A DNA stretch of 64,000 bases, taken from assembly GCF_905220365.1 (NCBI RefSeq), contig NC_061151.1, positions 3,900,197 to 3,964,196 of the forward strand, read 5' to 3'. Below the pieces are notes generated by a model. The model was given only the letters and a program-made list of their open reading frames with translations, was not told the DNA's origin and did no database searches. Shown here in pieces: positions 31,788-43,659 of this stretch (position 1 is its first letter; each line of letters opens with the position of its first letter). This DNA is from Vanessa cardui (Eukaryota > Arthropoda > Insecta > Lepidoptera > Nymphalidae). The position numbers and the translations under genes were made by a program.

Positions 31788-33455
31788 ATGATTAAGATAT
31801 TGCTAGTTTGAAAGGTGCCTTAAAATTGTTATTAATGTGTACTGTCAGTCTGAATATTGCCTTATTAGAAAAAGAAATTAGAACATATCGCTTAAGCCGC
31901 CTTAGTTGTTATTAATAAACGGCTTTACTTATAAATATTATTTAAGAGAGTGATTACTTAAATATTGCTATCTTTTTCTAACGAATATCAAATCAGTAAT
32001 GAGTAAAAGAGACAAATTATTGTTTAAGAAGTAAAGCCGTAGAATAAAACCGTTGATATGAAATATAAAAAACATTCCTTAAGTATATAAAAAAAAATCT
32101 AAATTTAAAACAAAATCGTTATTAGTAAAAAATATTTTCTCGTTATATAAATAGTATATAACACAGTGATTTTAATTTAATTCGTACAATTGAATACACT
32201 TGAAACTAATACCTAAATGTTATTTGTGTTTTTATAATCTGTGACACTTATCTCCACAGATTATAAAACAAAGTCGCTTCCAGCTGTCTGTTAGATCGTT
32301 TAAACTATGCAAAGGATTAATGTGATGTCCATAAATACACAGAGTCATTCAAAAAGAATATATGTATATATGTTTTAAGAAAAGGCAAGAAAATTAATGT
32401 TCAAGAAAAGATGTTTTTTTCTATCTGTAAGAGGTTGATACCCGTGTAGAACCGGCATAGCTAGTCTGTATATATTAATTGGTATGAACAGCTTAATAAC
32501 TCCTTTCTCCTATTCCTTCTCTTTCTGGCTTTCTATCTTCCATATTTTTATTTTTCTATGGCAACTGTACCTGGTAGGGTTAACAAAAAAAAATTTCGAA
32601 ATATAAAAATCTTTTTCTTTTCTTGTTTTCAATCATCATTATTTTCGATTTTCCAGAAATATATACTGAATATATGTTCAGTATATGACTAGAAAAGTAT
32701 ATAAAATTAAAGTAACAATGTTAGTAAACAAAAGGTTCTATGTATGCAGTGCAGTACCTATAGACTTATACAGTCTTAAATACCGGAAATAATATATTAT
32801 ATACAGGGTTATTGGTAAAACGTACATCCGTTAGGAGGTGATAGGGGTGACTATTTGCGATAATTTTAACCCCCATATGCATGATCCAGAAGTGAACCAT
32901 TTTTGAGTTATCACGTCTTTATAGCTTTTTTCAAAATATGTCAAAAATGCAACTACAAAAATTTATTTAGAAAAAAATATCAATTACTAGAATTACCAAT
33001 AACCCTGTTTATAAAAGAAGTTATTTTTTGTTACGCCAAATATTTTAATTTTGAAGCGACTGAATATGAGAGGCATATGTACTAATATACCTATTTATGT
33101 AATAATATATAATTAAACATTCTCCGAAATGTCCTACATCTTGTATAAGTTTTGTGTATATTGGTTTAGCAACTTCGGTAAGGCGTTAAAAAGCTTCTCA
33201 ATATTGATGAATATTTTAAATTATGTTCATAAAATCTAAAACAATTTTGATACAAGATATAAGTCTCAAAATCGTTTAAGTTACTCTATATAACTGATAA
33301 ATGTATAAATACAGAATAGTCTGTACCAATGGCACTAGGAGTAAACACATAAACAGATTTGACCTTGAAATGACGCGTTGCTATTGGTCGAAATCTTTGT
33401 TGATATCGGCCAAGTTGTCGGAGCCTTTGAAGGAAAATTAATTCGTCAATACACT
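31788..33455 (+). other. 3' UTR and downstream flank of the DENND2-type gene
   Basis: Mostly single-copy, AT-rich sequence after the stop. AATAAA hexamers lie at 31914-31919 and 32043-32048 and are plausible polyadenylation signals; which is used cannot be told. A fragment of the tataaaac...tcgctt repeat lies at about 32262-32330. No other gene is visible. Confidence 0.5.
31914..31919 (+). promoter_or_regulatory. candidate polyadenylation signal
   Basis: AATAAA 127 bases after the DENND2 stop codon; a second copy is at 32043-32048. Position and motif only. Confidence 0.4.
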
Positions 33456-33461
33456 ATTGAC

Positions 33462-33650
33462 GACCTCCGTGGTCGAGTAGTGTGTACACCGCTTTTCATG
33501 GGTACGTCACTCCGATGTCCCGGGTTCGATTCGATGTAGAAAAAAGTTCATTAGTTTTCTATGTTGTGTTAAGTCTGGGTGTTTATGGTTATCGTTACTT
33601 CTGATATTCCATAACACAAGTATGTGATGTCTAATATTTATTTATTACAT
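33462..33650 (+). mobile_element. SINE family 2
   Basis: Head gacgacctccgtggtcgagt, gggttcgatt B box lacking some bases, tatttatttatta tail. Downstream of the DENND2 gene. Confidence 0.7.
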
Positions 33651-33654
33651 ATAA

Positions 33655-34439
33655 GCCTGATAATACTGTTTTATAAAGAAATAAATATTAGCCAAAACTT
33701 TTTGTAGTTGCACATTATACAGCAGAATTTGTACGGAATATTCAAATCTAAGATTTCTTTAACCTTACTCCTTGTGCCATTGGATTGGACTATTTTGATT
33801 TCTATAACAAATAAGACTTAAGCCGGCTTCCACATCGAATTAAAATTGTGTTATATTTAAGAAATCAAACCGATGTATCAAGATCTGTTTTGTATGTAAA
33901 ATAATTCATCCGTATGTCACCATTTATTATTAAATAACTAATCTTTCTTATATTAGAAATGTGAAATATTTGATTCTGTTATTAATTTGTGTAGTATGTA
34001 AAGCCTACCTTTCAGTTAAAATTGTGGTGGGGAAGATAACACCTCCAAGGGATTAAGGGATGACTTTCATATTGAGGTATAAGGAACATGTTTTTGTGAA
34101 ATTCTTTCATTATTACATTTTTTTAAGTAATATTTTATAATTACTATGTTCTATTTTAAATATGAGTGCATATCACGCGGGTAACATATCTTGATCTAAG
34201 TTTTATATACACATATATGTAATATGATTTTATTGTTGATTTGTAACAGATAAATATACTTGTATATATTATTGTATATCTTATATATTTATTTAGTTTC
34301 ACAACAAAATACTGTGTTCAATAGATATTTTTAATTCGGTCTGATATTCTCAATTTAGTGCTTAAATTATTATTATTAATATAATAATTTAGTTTTTTTT
34401 TCAGATTGTTGTTTGTGATTTTAGTATACTTTTTTTATA
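33655..34439. other. AT-rich intergenic sequence
   Basis: No open frame or repeat family recognised. Confidence 0.4.
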
Positions 34440-34790
34440 ATAAACTAGTATTCACACGCGGTTTCGCTCGCATTTTAGGGTGTTCCTCTTTTCAGTCAGA
34501 CTCCTTGTAAGGGTTACTGATTATGGAAAAAGGAGATCACAGCATTAACTTTGCTTAGCTACCTGAGAATATAAAAGGACATTTGGATTTTACAATACTT
34601 TGTGTAATTAACGCTATTAACTTTGTAGCTGTATAGTTACAGCTATAATGTGAATTCATGTGTCAGACAAAAAAAAGTAGCCTATATCATTTCTTTCTCA
34701 TCAAATTCGTATCAGCGATTTGGTTGTGAAAGAGCGACAGACAATCAGACAGAGCTACTTTCACATTTATAATATTAATATAGATAATCC
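34440..34790 (-). mobile_element. small non-autonomous element carrying captured DENND2 sequence
   Basis: Its ends match the repeat seen at 4830-5180, 11563-12080, 14378-14560 and 21340-21512: a CGCGGTTTCGCTCGC-type end and an end in agagcgacagac...ttataatat. Inside it, 34483-34650 is an inverted, diverged copy of 21514-21655 (intron 2 end plus the first 40 bases of exon 3). The copied splice acceptor is changed from ccag to ccat. The class of the host element is uncertain; a Helitron-like origin is possible. Confidence 0.75.
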
Positions 34791-34901
34791 GTCCTGACGT
34801 ACCACCCCCCCCCCCCTTCTTCTCCTTGAAGCTGTTTACAAAAATATTTTCTTAATGAGTATCTTCACTGTGCTAAGATGACAAGTCAATCAAACCTATA
34901 C

Positions 34902-35213
34902 AACAGCAACAACAACAACAGCCTGTAAATTCCCACTGCTGGGCTAAAGGCCTTCTCTCCCTTTGAGGAGAAGGTTTGGAACATATTCCACCACGCTGTT
35001 CCAATGCGGGTTGGTGGAATGCACATGTGGCAGAATTTCTATGAAATTTGTCACATGCAGGTTTCCTCACGATGTTTTCCTTCACCGCTGAGCACGAGAT
35101 GAATTATAAAGACAAATTAAGCGCATGAATCAGCGGTGCTTGCCTGGGTTTGAACCCGCAATCATCGGTTAAGATGCACGCGTTCTAACCACTGGGCCAT
35201 CTCGACTCTTTCA
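34902..35213 (-). mobile_element. SINE family 1, young copy
   Basis: Complete copy close to family consensus, with a perfect 16-bp target duplication TCAATCAAACCTATAC at 34886-34901 and 35214-35229. Confidence 0.9.
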
Positions 35214-35229
35214 TCAATCAAACCTATAC

Positions 35230-36145
35230 TTACGTGGATCTCGTTAAGAGTTCGTTGTATTTCCCTTTTTATATATAGATTTATTTTTAATCTGTCTGTA
35301 TTTATGATGATAACAATACAAAACTTACAACAATACAAGTATTTTTGTTATCAGAATTTTCTTTGCTACCCAACTTCGCACGGTTACTTGATATGGATCA
35401 TTATATTATGACCGAATTACATAAAATCGTTATAAATTGTTGTTCTGATATATAACCTATATAACTGTAAAATTTCATACAAATCCGTTCAGTAGTTTTA
35501 TCGTGAAAGAGTAACATACATACATACATTCTCACAATTTTTTTCGCATTTATAATGTAAGTTGGATTCAACTAGATTCTTACTTCTGTGTAAACTTATT
35601 TCAATGCGGATGAATTTATTATATATAAATGTTTTAATATAAATATAATTGCAGCTTTATATGATACTTTTAAATAATTATATTTTGTTTACAATTTTAT
35701 TTTAAGTTCTGTAAATATAAGAATATTTAAAAGAATACAATATTAAATATAAATTAGTGATGTTTTGTGTTTTTATTTTGTCTGTTATTTCCAAATGTTC
35801 TTTATTCAAATAATTTCATTAATTTAATGGTTTAAAAGGTCCTCTGATGGTAGGTGGTCATCTGATGGTAGGTGGTCACTATCGTCTATAATATTGGCCC
35901 TGTAAGATATATTAAAGATTCCTTACTATGCTCCACTAATTAATCTGCTAACTAGATCAAGCTATGTTACTGGCAACATTAAAAAATAGAAGACATATTT
36001 CGTGTTTTGCCAATAATTTGTCTATTAAGGCATATGTTAGGAGAGTGACCTTAGCCTTCAATACGGTGTTATGACATTTGATTCTATATCATAATTTATA
36101 TCACATTACTATTGCATATTATTAATATAGCAGGGGCTATTGAAT
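35230..36145. other. AT-rich intergenic sequence
   Basis: A tacatacataca run near 35516 and a very degraded repeat at 35840-35950; nothing else seen. Confidence 0.35.
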
Positions 36146-36499
36146 TTATAGTAAAGAAACACTGATAATTTTAGAAGTTTCTATCGTGATGCCGAAAATA
36201 AACAAATTCAGTAGTATAGTTAGTACCAATATTGCACCCGTGTGAAGCCAGCTCGCTAGTATTCACTAAAACATTTTATTCATAAATAATTCTTACATTA
36301 TCATATTAATAAACATAAAATACTAGTAATGACTTAAACTTTTCTCCAGTTAAACAATTTCAATATTAAATATATCAACTTAGATTAGTTTAAGATATTA
36401 CTTCTGTCAGGCGTCCTGAGTAATTTCATAGTATTACCTATATAGAATACATTTGTATATACATAGTAAGTACTATAATATAATATTAATATTTTTTAT

Positions 36500-36655
36500 C
36501 ACAGTGAGAGGTAGAGCTGTGCCTGCGTCTAGAATAGTAAACGTTGTTTGGATAAAATCAGTTTTGAATGACGCTAATATCAACGCAGATCAAGTGTCAC
36601 TGACAACAGCAGTGACATCCCTTAATTACTATAGCCCGTATAGTCCAGGAATTTT
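36500..36655 (+). pseudogene. possible tyrosine-recombinase (DIRS/Crypton-type) fragment
   Basis: The plus frame contains RAVPASRIVNVVWIKSVLND, then ANINADQVSLTTAVTSLNYY. The ASR...WIKSLL.EA.I....R.AVAS.NW pattern is known from tyrosine recombinases of lepidopteran DIRS-like elements. The catalytic HxxR block is not intact and the frame is cut by the inverted-repeat element starting near 36651. Pattern recognition only. Confidence 0.3.
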
Positions 36656-37165
36656 AGCACCAAAAATCGATCCGCTCTAAATAAAATTCTTCTACGTGAT
36701 TTGTCGATTGGATTATGTCGGAGGGTAGTATAAAACTGAGTTTCTGTCGCCCGAAACTGCGAGCGTTAGCCACCATCTTGGAAAACGTTTTTTTGCATAT
36801 ATCTCGGAAACGGTAAGTTTTACGTTGAAAACCGAAGAGATATTTTTTGTAGAGAAGAAAATTTTTTATACCAAACTTTTGATATTTTCCGATATATTTA
36901 AGTAAACAAAAAAATATGTTTTTGTAGAGTAACTCAATAACTTTTGGAGATACGAAAAATATGTTTGAATTAAAGTTGGAGAGCATGAAATTTCCTACAT
37001 ATTTTGCATAAAATTTTTCTTGTAAAATGATTAGTTGCTGACTTATAGCGCAATAAAAGATCATGAAAGTCATATACTTGGCGGGCACCCTCCAACATAA
37101 TCCAATCGAAAAATCACGTAGAAGGATTTTATGCAGAGCGGATATCTAAAAATCTTGGACTAGTA
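36651..37165. mobile_element. inverted-repeat DNA element next to recombinase fragment
   Basis: Outer ends TAGTCCAGGAATTTTAG (left) and the inverse of TAGTCCAAGATTTTTAG (right). About 80 bases of arm are matched, including cttctacgtgatt and cgattggattatgt blocks, with an AT-rich middle. GTA occurs on both flanks and could be the target duplication. The long minus-strand frame within is probably chance. Confidence 0.7.
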
Positions 37166-37344
37166 TACGACATGCATACATTTTAAAATTACTGTATTTT
37201 ATAAGTCATAAAACAATAATGATGGCATTACATAAGACATAAGTTAACAATGTAAACTTTACGCGCCATTGTTATTTACATGTAAAACAGAAATTTCAAT
37301 GCATATTCTATGACATTTAAATAAATTAAAACTTATTAATAATT

Positions 37345-37530
37345 AGTTACTTGGTGGTACGATTGTGCGAGCTCGTTTGGGTGGGTTAGTATTGTTGTGT
37401 TCCGGTTTGAAGGTTGAGTGAGCCAGTGTAACTATACCTTAACATCTTAGCTCCCTAGGCTTAAGGAATGGTAATTATTTCCTACGTCTATGGGCGATGG
37501 TGACCACTTACCACCAGGTGGTAGACCTGT
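37345..37530 (+). mobile_element. GGTGGTAGGGC repeat, degraded
   Basis: tacttggtggtacgattgtg to cttaccaccaggtgg with internal deletions; a short inverse piece is at 37630-37672. Confidence 0.5.
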
Positions 37531-37675
37531 GACAGTGGCGTTTGCTTGTGACGGAGTGTGTATGTTAAATTTCATAATGTTCCGTTAACTGGTTACCACT
37601 TTACCACGTTTACCACGTTTTTTCTTTTGGTTGGCGGACGGGCATATGGGCCGCCTTATGGTAAGTGGTTATCTA

Positions 37676-37862
37676 TACAAATGTGGCAGAATTTCTATGA
37701 AATTAGACACATGCAGGTTTCCTCACGATGTTTTCCTTCGCGTCTAGCACGAGATGAATTATAAACACATAGTAAGCACATATATAGTGATGCTTGCTTG
37801 GGGTTGAACCCTCAATCATCGGTTAAGTTCGTTCTAACAAATGGCCCATTTAATCTCATTCG
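37676..37862 (-). mobile_element. SINE family 1, truncated
   Basis: tacaaatgtggcagaatttc to caaatggcccatttaatct; the tail half is missing. Confidence 0.6.
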
Positions 37863-37869
37863 TATTACA

Positions 37870-38180
37870 CAGAGTCGGATTTGAAGGTCTGGAGGCCCCC
37901 GGGCCACAAAGCAGTGGGGGCCCTAGACAAATAGAAGCGTGAACAACCTAATAATTATATTATCATGAATTAATTACTTTTTTATTTCAATCACTAAGCT
38001 ATGATTTATTTACTTGTATCGGTAACTTTTAAAATATTAAATAATAACATTATTATAATTTGGCTATATCTCGGTATTTGTTAACTTGCTGAAAACTGTG
38101 GCCCCCACTGTGCCCTGGGGCCTCCACATTGGAGGCCCCAGGGCAGTTGCCCCGGTTGCCCTCCCCTAAATATGGCCCTG
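37870..38180. mobile_element. hAT-like MITE, copy 1
   Basis: 311 bases with imperfect terminal inverted repeats (CAGAGTCGGATTT / CAGGGCCATATTT). A perfect 8-bp target duplication GTATTACA lies at 37862-37869 and 38181-38188. No coding capacity. The GC-rich ends (gaggcccc blocks) and AT-rich middle match copy 2 in reverse. Confidence 0.88.
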
Positions 38181-38189
38181 GTATTACAT

Positions 38190-38629
38190 GTATAAAATAA
38201 AAATAAAAACGCAGTAGAAACGCAATAAGAACGCAAACGATTGGAATTTATTACTTTCAAATATGAAGTCCTTGCCACTCTTCCTACATTTACGTAACAA
38301 CATCTATTTCTTTTATTTGTTTTAACGATATTCGCAAATGCGTAATAAATATCCTTAAAAGTATTAAGCAATTGTAAATAACAATTATTTTATTGTAAAA
38401 ATAAAACAGTCAACCTGTTTTCGTTGACGCTCGGATTATTTAAAACAATCATATTTAATGAACGTATTAATTGTGTATTAATATATTTTTTTTATTATTC
38501 GGTAATAATACAGATAATAAAAAAAACATGGCTGTATTCTTGCTTAAGGTGAGTGACCTAGTAATGATTAAGAACATTACAAATGGTGTTCGGGAATAGT
38601 ACACTAAACACAATAGTTATGATTTATTT
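38190..38629. other. AT-rich intergenic sequence
   Basis: No gene or family repeat recognised. Confidence 0.35.
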
Positions 38630-38916
38630 AAGAGAGTCAAGATGGCCCAGTGTTTAGAACGTGAATCTTAACCGATGATTTCGGGTTCAAACCCAAGCAA
38701 GCACCACTGTATCATGTGCTTGGTCTGTGTTTATAATTCATCTCGTGCTCGAAGGAAAACATCGTGAGGAAACCTGTTAATTTCAACATTTCATGTCCTA
38801 ATTCTTCGTCCTTAGAAAGCAGCGTTGAGGAATATGCTCCGAACCTCCTCAAAGGGAGAGTAGGCCTTAGCCCAGCAGTGGGGAATATACAGGCTGTTAA
38901 TGTTGTTGTTGTTGTA
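38630..38916 (+). mobile_element. SINE family 1, aged
   Basis: gagtcaagatggcccagtgt head to caggctgttaatgttgttgt tail. Confidence 0.7.
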
Positions 38917-39064
38917 TCTTTATTCACATACCAAGACACAGTCCTTCACGTTGAATCTTTCATTAGTGTGAGTGATACTCGTACTTACAAAATGTTTTAG
39001 TGTGCGTGCAACGACTAAGAGAGACAGCGATACAATTTTTGGTAAATTCTCTTTATTAAAACTA

Positions 39065-39245
39065 GTAGTCGCCCGTGGCTTCGCTCGCGTTTTCGGGTAT
39101 TGGTTTTCTTATATTAAGCAAAAAAGTAGCCTATGTCCTTTATTGGAGTTTGAAGTTTGCTGCATAGAAAATTTCATAAAAATCGGTTGTTTTGGTAGTG
39201 AAAGAGCGATATATAGACAGACAGATAGAGTTACTTTCACATTTA
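39065..39245 (-). mobile_element. CGCGGGCGACTAGT-end element
   Basis: Starts agtagtcgcccgtggcttcg and ends gttactttcacatttataac; compact copy of the same family. Confidence 0.55.
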
Positions 39246-39246
39246 T

Positions 39247-39505
39247 AACTTGGTGGTAGGGTTTTTTGCAAGTCCGCCTGGGTAGGTACTACCCACTCAT
39301 CAGTTATTCTACCTCAAATAACAGTACTATGTATTGTTGTGTACAGGCACAACGGACATAACATCTTAGTTCCCAAATTTGGTGGCGCATTGACGATGTA
39401 AGGTATAGTTAATATTTCCTACAGCGTCATTGTCTATGGGTGATGGTGACCACTTACCATCAGGTGGCCCATATGCTCGTCCGCCGATCTATACCATAAA
39501 AGAAA
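39247..39505 (+). mobile_element. GGTGGTAGGGC repeat
   Basis: acttggtggtagggtttttt to gctcgtccgccgatctatac. Confidence 0.65.
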
Positions 39506-39509
39506 TATA

Positions 39510-40114
39510 TAGATTATCATGACACCTATATGCTTACTGTTGACTGCCTGTAGTTCACAATCTAAAAATGTGTGTGTGTGTGTGTGTTTGTATCAATAGA
39601 AGACTGGCTCAAAATTTTAGTAAAATATTTAAAGATGTGAACATATTTGCTGCAAGCTCTACAATTTGACACTCTAGTTCACAATCATTACAATTATATT
39701 TTTAATTCAATGAACTTTCGACTTTTTGCTATTTGCAGTTACGTCTAAATTTGATTGAACTTTTTCCTGTAACTATGATTGCGAATTGGGAGATCAAAAT
39801 CTCGTTTCCTAGATGTTTTTTGACCCGAGGATCTAATTAAGACTGCGCAAAAAATAGTTTTTACTCAACTATGTACATTTGTGGTAAAATTAAATCATAT
39901 TTATTATTCTTATTTTTGAAAGATTTGGTCTTCAACCTCTAGCTTATTCAACTCGCTGGTAAATCCGTCAGGAAACCTCCACCAATAACCTATCAATATG
40001 AAAACAATCCCTTTTTATCTATATTAATTAAAGTAATTTGTCTGTCGCTTTATTAGTCAAAACAGTCGAACGAATTTAGTAAAATTTTGTATAAAGGACA
40101 TAGGCTTTTTTATG
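39510..40114. other. AT-rich intergenic sequence
   Basis: A (GT)n run near 39569-39588; no gene seen. Confidence 0.35.
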
Positions 40115-40388
40115 ATATAGATTGGCGGACGAGCATATTGGCCACCTTATGGTAATTGGTCACCATCACCCATAGACAATGACGCTGTAAGAAACATTAA
40201 CTATTCCTATCATCAATGTGCCACCAACCTTGGGAACTAAGATGTTATATCCCTTGTGCCTGTAGTTACACTGTCTCACCCTTCAAACCGGAACACAACA
40301 ATAACGAGTACTGTTATTTGGCAGTAGAACAACTGATGATTGGTTGATACCTTCCCAGACGGGCTTGCACAAAGCCCTACCACCAAGT
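40115..40388 (-). mobile_element. GGTGGTAGGGC repeat
   Basis: atagattggcggacgagcat to caaagccctaccaccaagtg. Confidence 0.65.
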
Positions 40389-40439
40389 GAAAACTAAAAT
40401 TATATTAATATTTAGAAGACAAATCACATGAACTGAAGA

Positions 40440-40710
40440 AGAAGTGACATCTGCTGGGCTAAAAGCATCTTTGAGGATACGATCTGGTTCTTGTCATGTC
40501 ATGTGTGTATGGCCATGATATGAGGAGGAATGAAGACCATGTTGTGATGAAGGTCTTGAGAATGGACGTGGATGGATGTAGAGGAAGAGGAGCAAAGAAA
40601 TGATGGATGGATTGTGTGAAAGACGATATGGTTAGAAAGAATGTTACTTGTGAGATGACGTCTGACAGAGAAGTATGGAAGACATGTACTGACTGTGCCC
40701 TAATCCCAAT
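40440..40710 (+). pseudogene. RTE-like LINE ORF remnant, plus-strand copy
   Basis: The plus strand reads HVVMKVLRMDVDGCRGRGAK, then K, a TGA stop, and WMDCVKDDMVRKNVTCEMTS followed by DREVWKTCT. It is the same LINE family as 26880-27460. The in-frame TGA replaces the Arg codon expected before WMDC, consistent with CGA-to-TGA decay. Confidence 0.6.
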
Positions 40711-40885
40711 TAAATTGGGATTAGGGCACATGTGTCCACTGCGGGTTGGTTTAACATTAGGCGAAATGTTGTCCTACATTATATAGGTTTCCTCACATTT
40801 CCAAATTAAATCAAATCAATTTTATTCAAGTAAACTTCACAATGAAGCATTTTTGAATTTGAAAAAAGAAAAGAAACTCACATAG

Positions 40886-41747
40886 TTGCTCTTTTTAAAT
40901 AAACAGATTTACAACGCTATTTTTTACAATAATTAGTGTCCTGTTATGGTCAATTTAGCCCCGCCGTTACCGAGATGAATTATACCGACAAAAATAAGCT
41001 AAGCAAAATTTCACCTAGCTTATGTTAATATAATTTACAAAACCTATATACTTTTAGCATACAATGTAATTAGTATTAAAACATAATAAAGAACTCAATA
41101 TTTATAATATACGACACTACTAGGCGTTATAATATTTGTAATTATAACATGATATATATAGTTTAATTACCACGTTAATTATATATTCAAATATAAAAAC
41201 AACTGTTACAAATCTGTTTTAATAAAGAGAGCTACAGTTACTTTTTATTTTATAAAAAAGATTTTATGCAGAAACAAGAATAATTTTGAAATTAAATTAA
41301 AACTATTTTTATTTAAATGCCTTATATACACGAGTATTCGTTTATATAATAATATATGTAAGGAATTTAATTAATAATGAACACAATGTGCAAATATACA
41401 GTCAGAGTAATTAAACCTTCGTCAGTTTTCAAATTAATTCCTTTATCAAGTCTTAAGCTCTTAGTACCTTTTGAATCTAAACATCAAATCATTGCGACGT
41501 AATATGTCATTCTAGATCGGTAAAGCAGATTATCGCTCGTACTGAGCACACGAAAATAGATCTTAAGATGACGAACCTTTTCTCACACCGACTGTATAAC
41601 ACAATTATGTAAAATAGCAATAAAGCAAAAACAGCGCTTCGAAAGTACATAAAGGTTGAACGATTATTTTTTTAAAATTAAATAATATGTAGAAACTCGC
41701 AGTTGTCCTTGCCTTTTTTACTTTTTAGCTTCAGTTAGGTGTACAAT
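40886..41747. other. AT-rich intergenic sequence
   Basis: No gene. The block at 41400-41580 resembles, in part and inverted, 50210-50360 (aaaggtactaagagttt, atcattgcgacg), suggesting another repeat family. Confidence 0.35.
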
Positions 41748-41945
41748 CAATCAATCAATCAAAAAAAACTTTATTCAAGTAGGCTTTTACAAGCACTTTT
41801 GAATCGTCGTTTAACAATTAAGTGAAAATACCACCGGTTGGGAAAGTAGATTAGAGGCAAGAAACTCAGTAGTTACTCTTTTTGAACATTTACAAAATAC
41901 AGTCATATTAGTTAAATACAATTATATATGTATGTACTTACAATT
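41748..41945 (-). mobile_element. TTTGATTTTGATT-tail repeat
   Basis: caatcaatcaatcaaaaaaa (variant tail) to tatatatgtatgtac. A more degraded relative lies at 40808-40885. Confidence 0.55.
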
Positions 41946-42074
41946 TTCTCATTAACTAAACATCAGCAGATTTGGAGACTTCCTTCTGGAAATTGACCAA
42001 GTCAAGATTATGGACACAGCTATGATAATCTTAGGATCAGCTTTATCGCAAGCCACCTGGTCTTGCTCCGCGTT

Positions 42075-42242
42075 TGATCAGAGAAAGTTGAGGAAACCTA
42101 CATTTGTCTAATTACGACAGTATTTTGGCACATGTGAATCCACCAACTCGATTGGAGGAGCTAAGAGGAATATGATCCTACCCTTCTCCTCAAAAGGAGG
42201 GGAGGCTTCGGGACCAGGAGTGAGAAATTTACAGCCTGTTAC
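42075..42242 (+). mobile_element. SINE family 1, very degraded
   Basis: gaggaaacctacatttgtct to agaaatttacagcctgttac; head absent. Confidence 0.45.
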
Positions 42243-42351
42243 TATCGTATGATAGAAGACTATGTAATTAATGTGTGGTACTTACCAAGGTGGGCTTGAG
42301 CCTATCACAAAGTAAATGGTTTTTAGTCCGTGAATACATATTCAATATGAG

Positions 42352-42545
42352 ATAGCTCAGTGGTTATAACGCGTGCATTTTAGCCGATGATTTCGGGTTC
42401 AAACCCAGGCAAGCACCACTATGTATATGTGCTTAATTGGTGTTTATTATTCATCTCGTGCTCGGCGGTGAAGGAAAACATCGTGAGGAAACCTGCATGT
42501 GTGTTTCATCTAAATTCTGCGACATTTGCATTCCATCCATCCAAT
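42352..42545 (+). mobile_element. SINE family 1, 5' half
   Basis: gagatagctcagtggttata head to gcattccatccatcca. Confidence 0.6.
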
Positions 42546-42599
42546 TTTTACCATAATAAAAAAATATGATAACAATTGCTTATAATACTGAAGCGATAT

Positions 42600-42905
42600 A
42601 TACAACAACAGCCTGTAAATTCCCACTGCTGGGCTAAAGGCCTCCTCTCCTCCTCTCTCTTTGAGGAGAAGGTTTGGAACACATTCCACCACGCTGTTCC
42701 AATGCGGGTTGGTGGAATACACATGTGGCAGAATTTCTATGAAATTTGTCACATGCAGGTTTCCTCAAGATGTTTTCCTTCACCGCTGAGCACGAGATGA
42801 ATTATAAAGACAAATTAAGCACATGAATCAGCGGTGCTTGCCTGGGTTTGAAACCGCTATCATCGTCTAAAATGAACACCTTCTAACCACTGGGCCATAT
42901 CGACG
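42600..42905 (-). mobile_element. SINE family 1, complete
   Basis: acaacaacagcctgtaaatt to ctgggccatatcgacg; a small cctcctctc duplication near 42645. Confidence 0.75.
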
Positions 42906-43264
42906 TATAAAAATCTTTAATCAGACTTTTAAAAATAGCGATTGATAGAGTTTTCATTATACCTAAAGAGAATTCCAAAGTAGAGAAGCTTCAACAGTAA
43001 AGGATTTAGAATAGTAAGAAGATAAGGGGGGGGGGCGGCCGTTAGGCTGCAGAGAACTGAAGGAAGTAGCTGGATTTAAAAGAATTGAATACAGTTTTTA
43101 GTTTGAGAAGACTTAAAATATCAATGTCAATGCGATTTAAAAGTCACTTGAGTTTTTTTAAGAAATTAGGAGACATGATCATATTTGCGTTACCCAAATA
43201 TGACCTGTATATATATGTGTGTAGGTTTTATAATCGCTCAGTTTAATTGCTTTACTTAAGCTTT

Positions 43265-43512
43265 TTTTAGGGACAAGCAAATGGGTCACCTGATGATAAG
43301 TGGTCACCACCGACCATAGATAATGTAACTTGCGTTACCAATGCGCCACCAACCTTGGGAACTAAGATTTTATGTTCCTTGTGCCTGTACTTACACTGGC
43401 TCATTCACCCTTCAAACCGGAACACAACAATACTGAATACTGTTGTTTAAAAGAATATCTGATGAGTGGGTGGTACCCACCTACGGACTTGTACAAAGCC
43501 ATACCACCAAGG
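43265..43512 (-). mobile_element. GGTGGTAGGGC repeat
   Basis: ttagggacaagcaaatgggt to acaaagccataccaccaagg. Confidence 0.6.
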
Positions 43513-43659
43513 AAAATGGAATGAAAGCCTCTCAAAGTAATCGGCTTTGATATGTTATAGTTATGATACAGAAACAAGAATAGTATTGAGATTTTTTATC
43601 CAAAACTATGAGAAGATCTGTTTTTTTATTAAGTAGTTATTGTTTGAAATTATTTTCAT

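Noticed and set aside
36654..37088. 144-codon minus-strand frame inside the inverted-repeat element
   Set aside because: AT-rich (Phe, Lys, Ile, Tyr) composition and use of the element's arm; no domain. Could be reconsidered if other copies keep it open.
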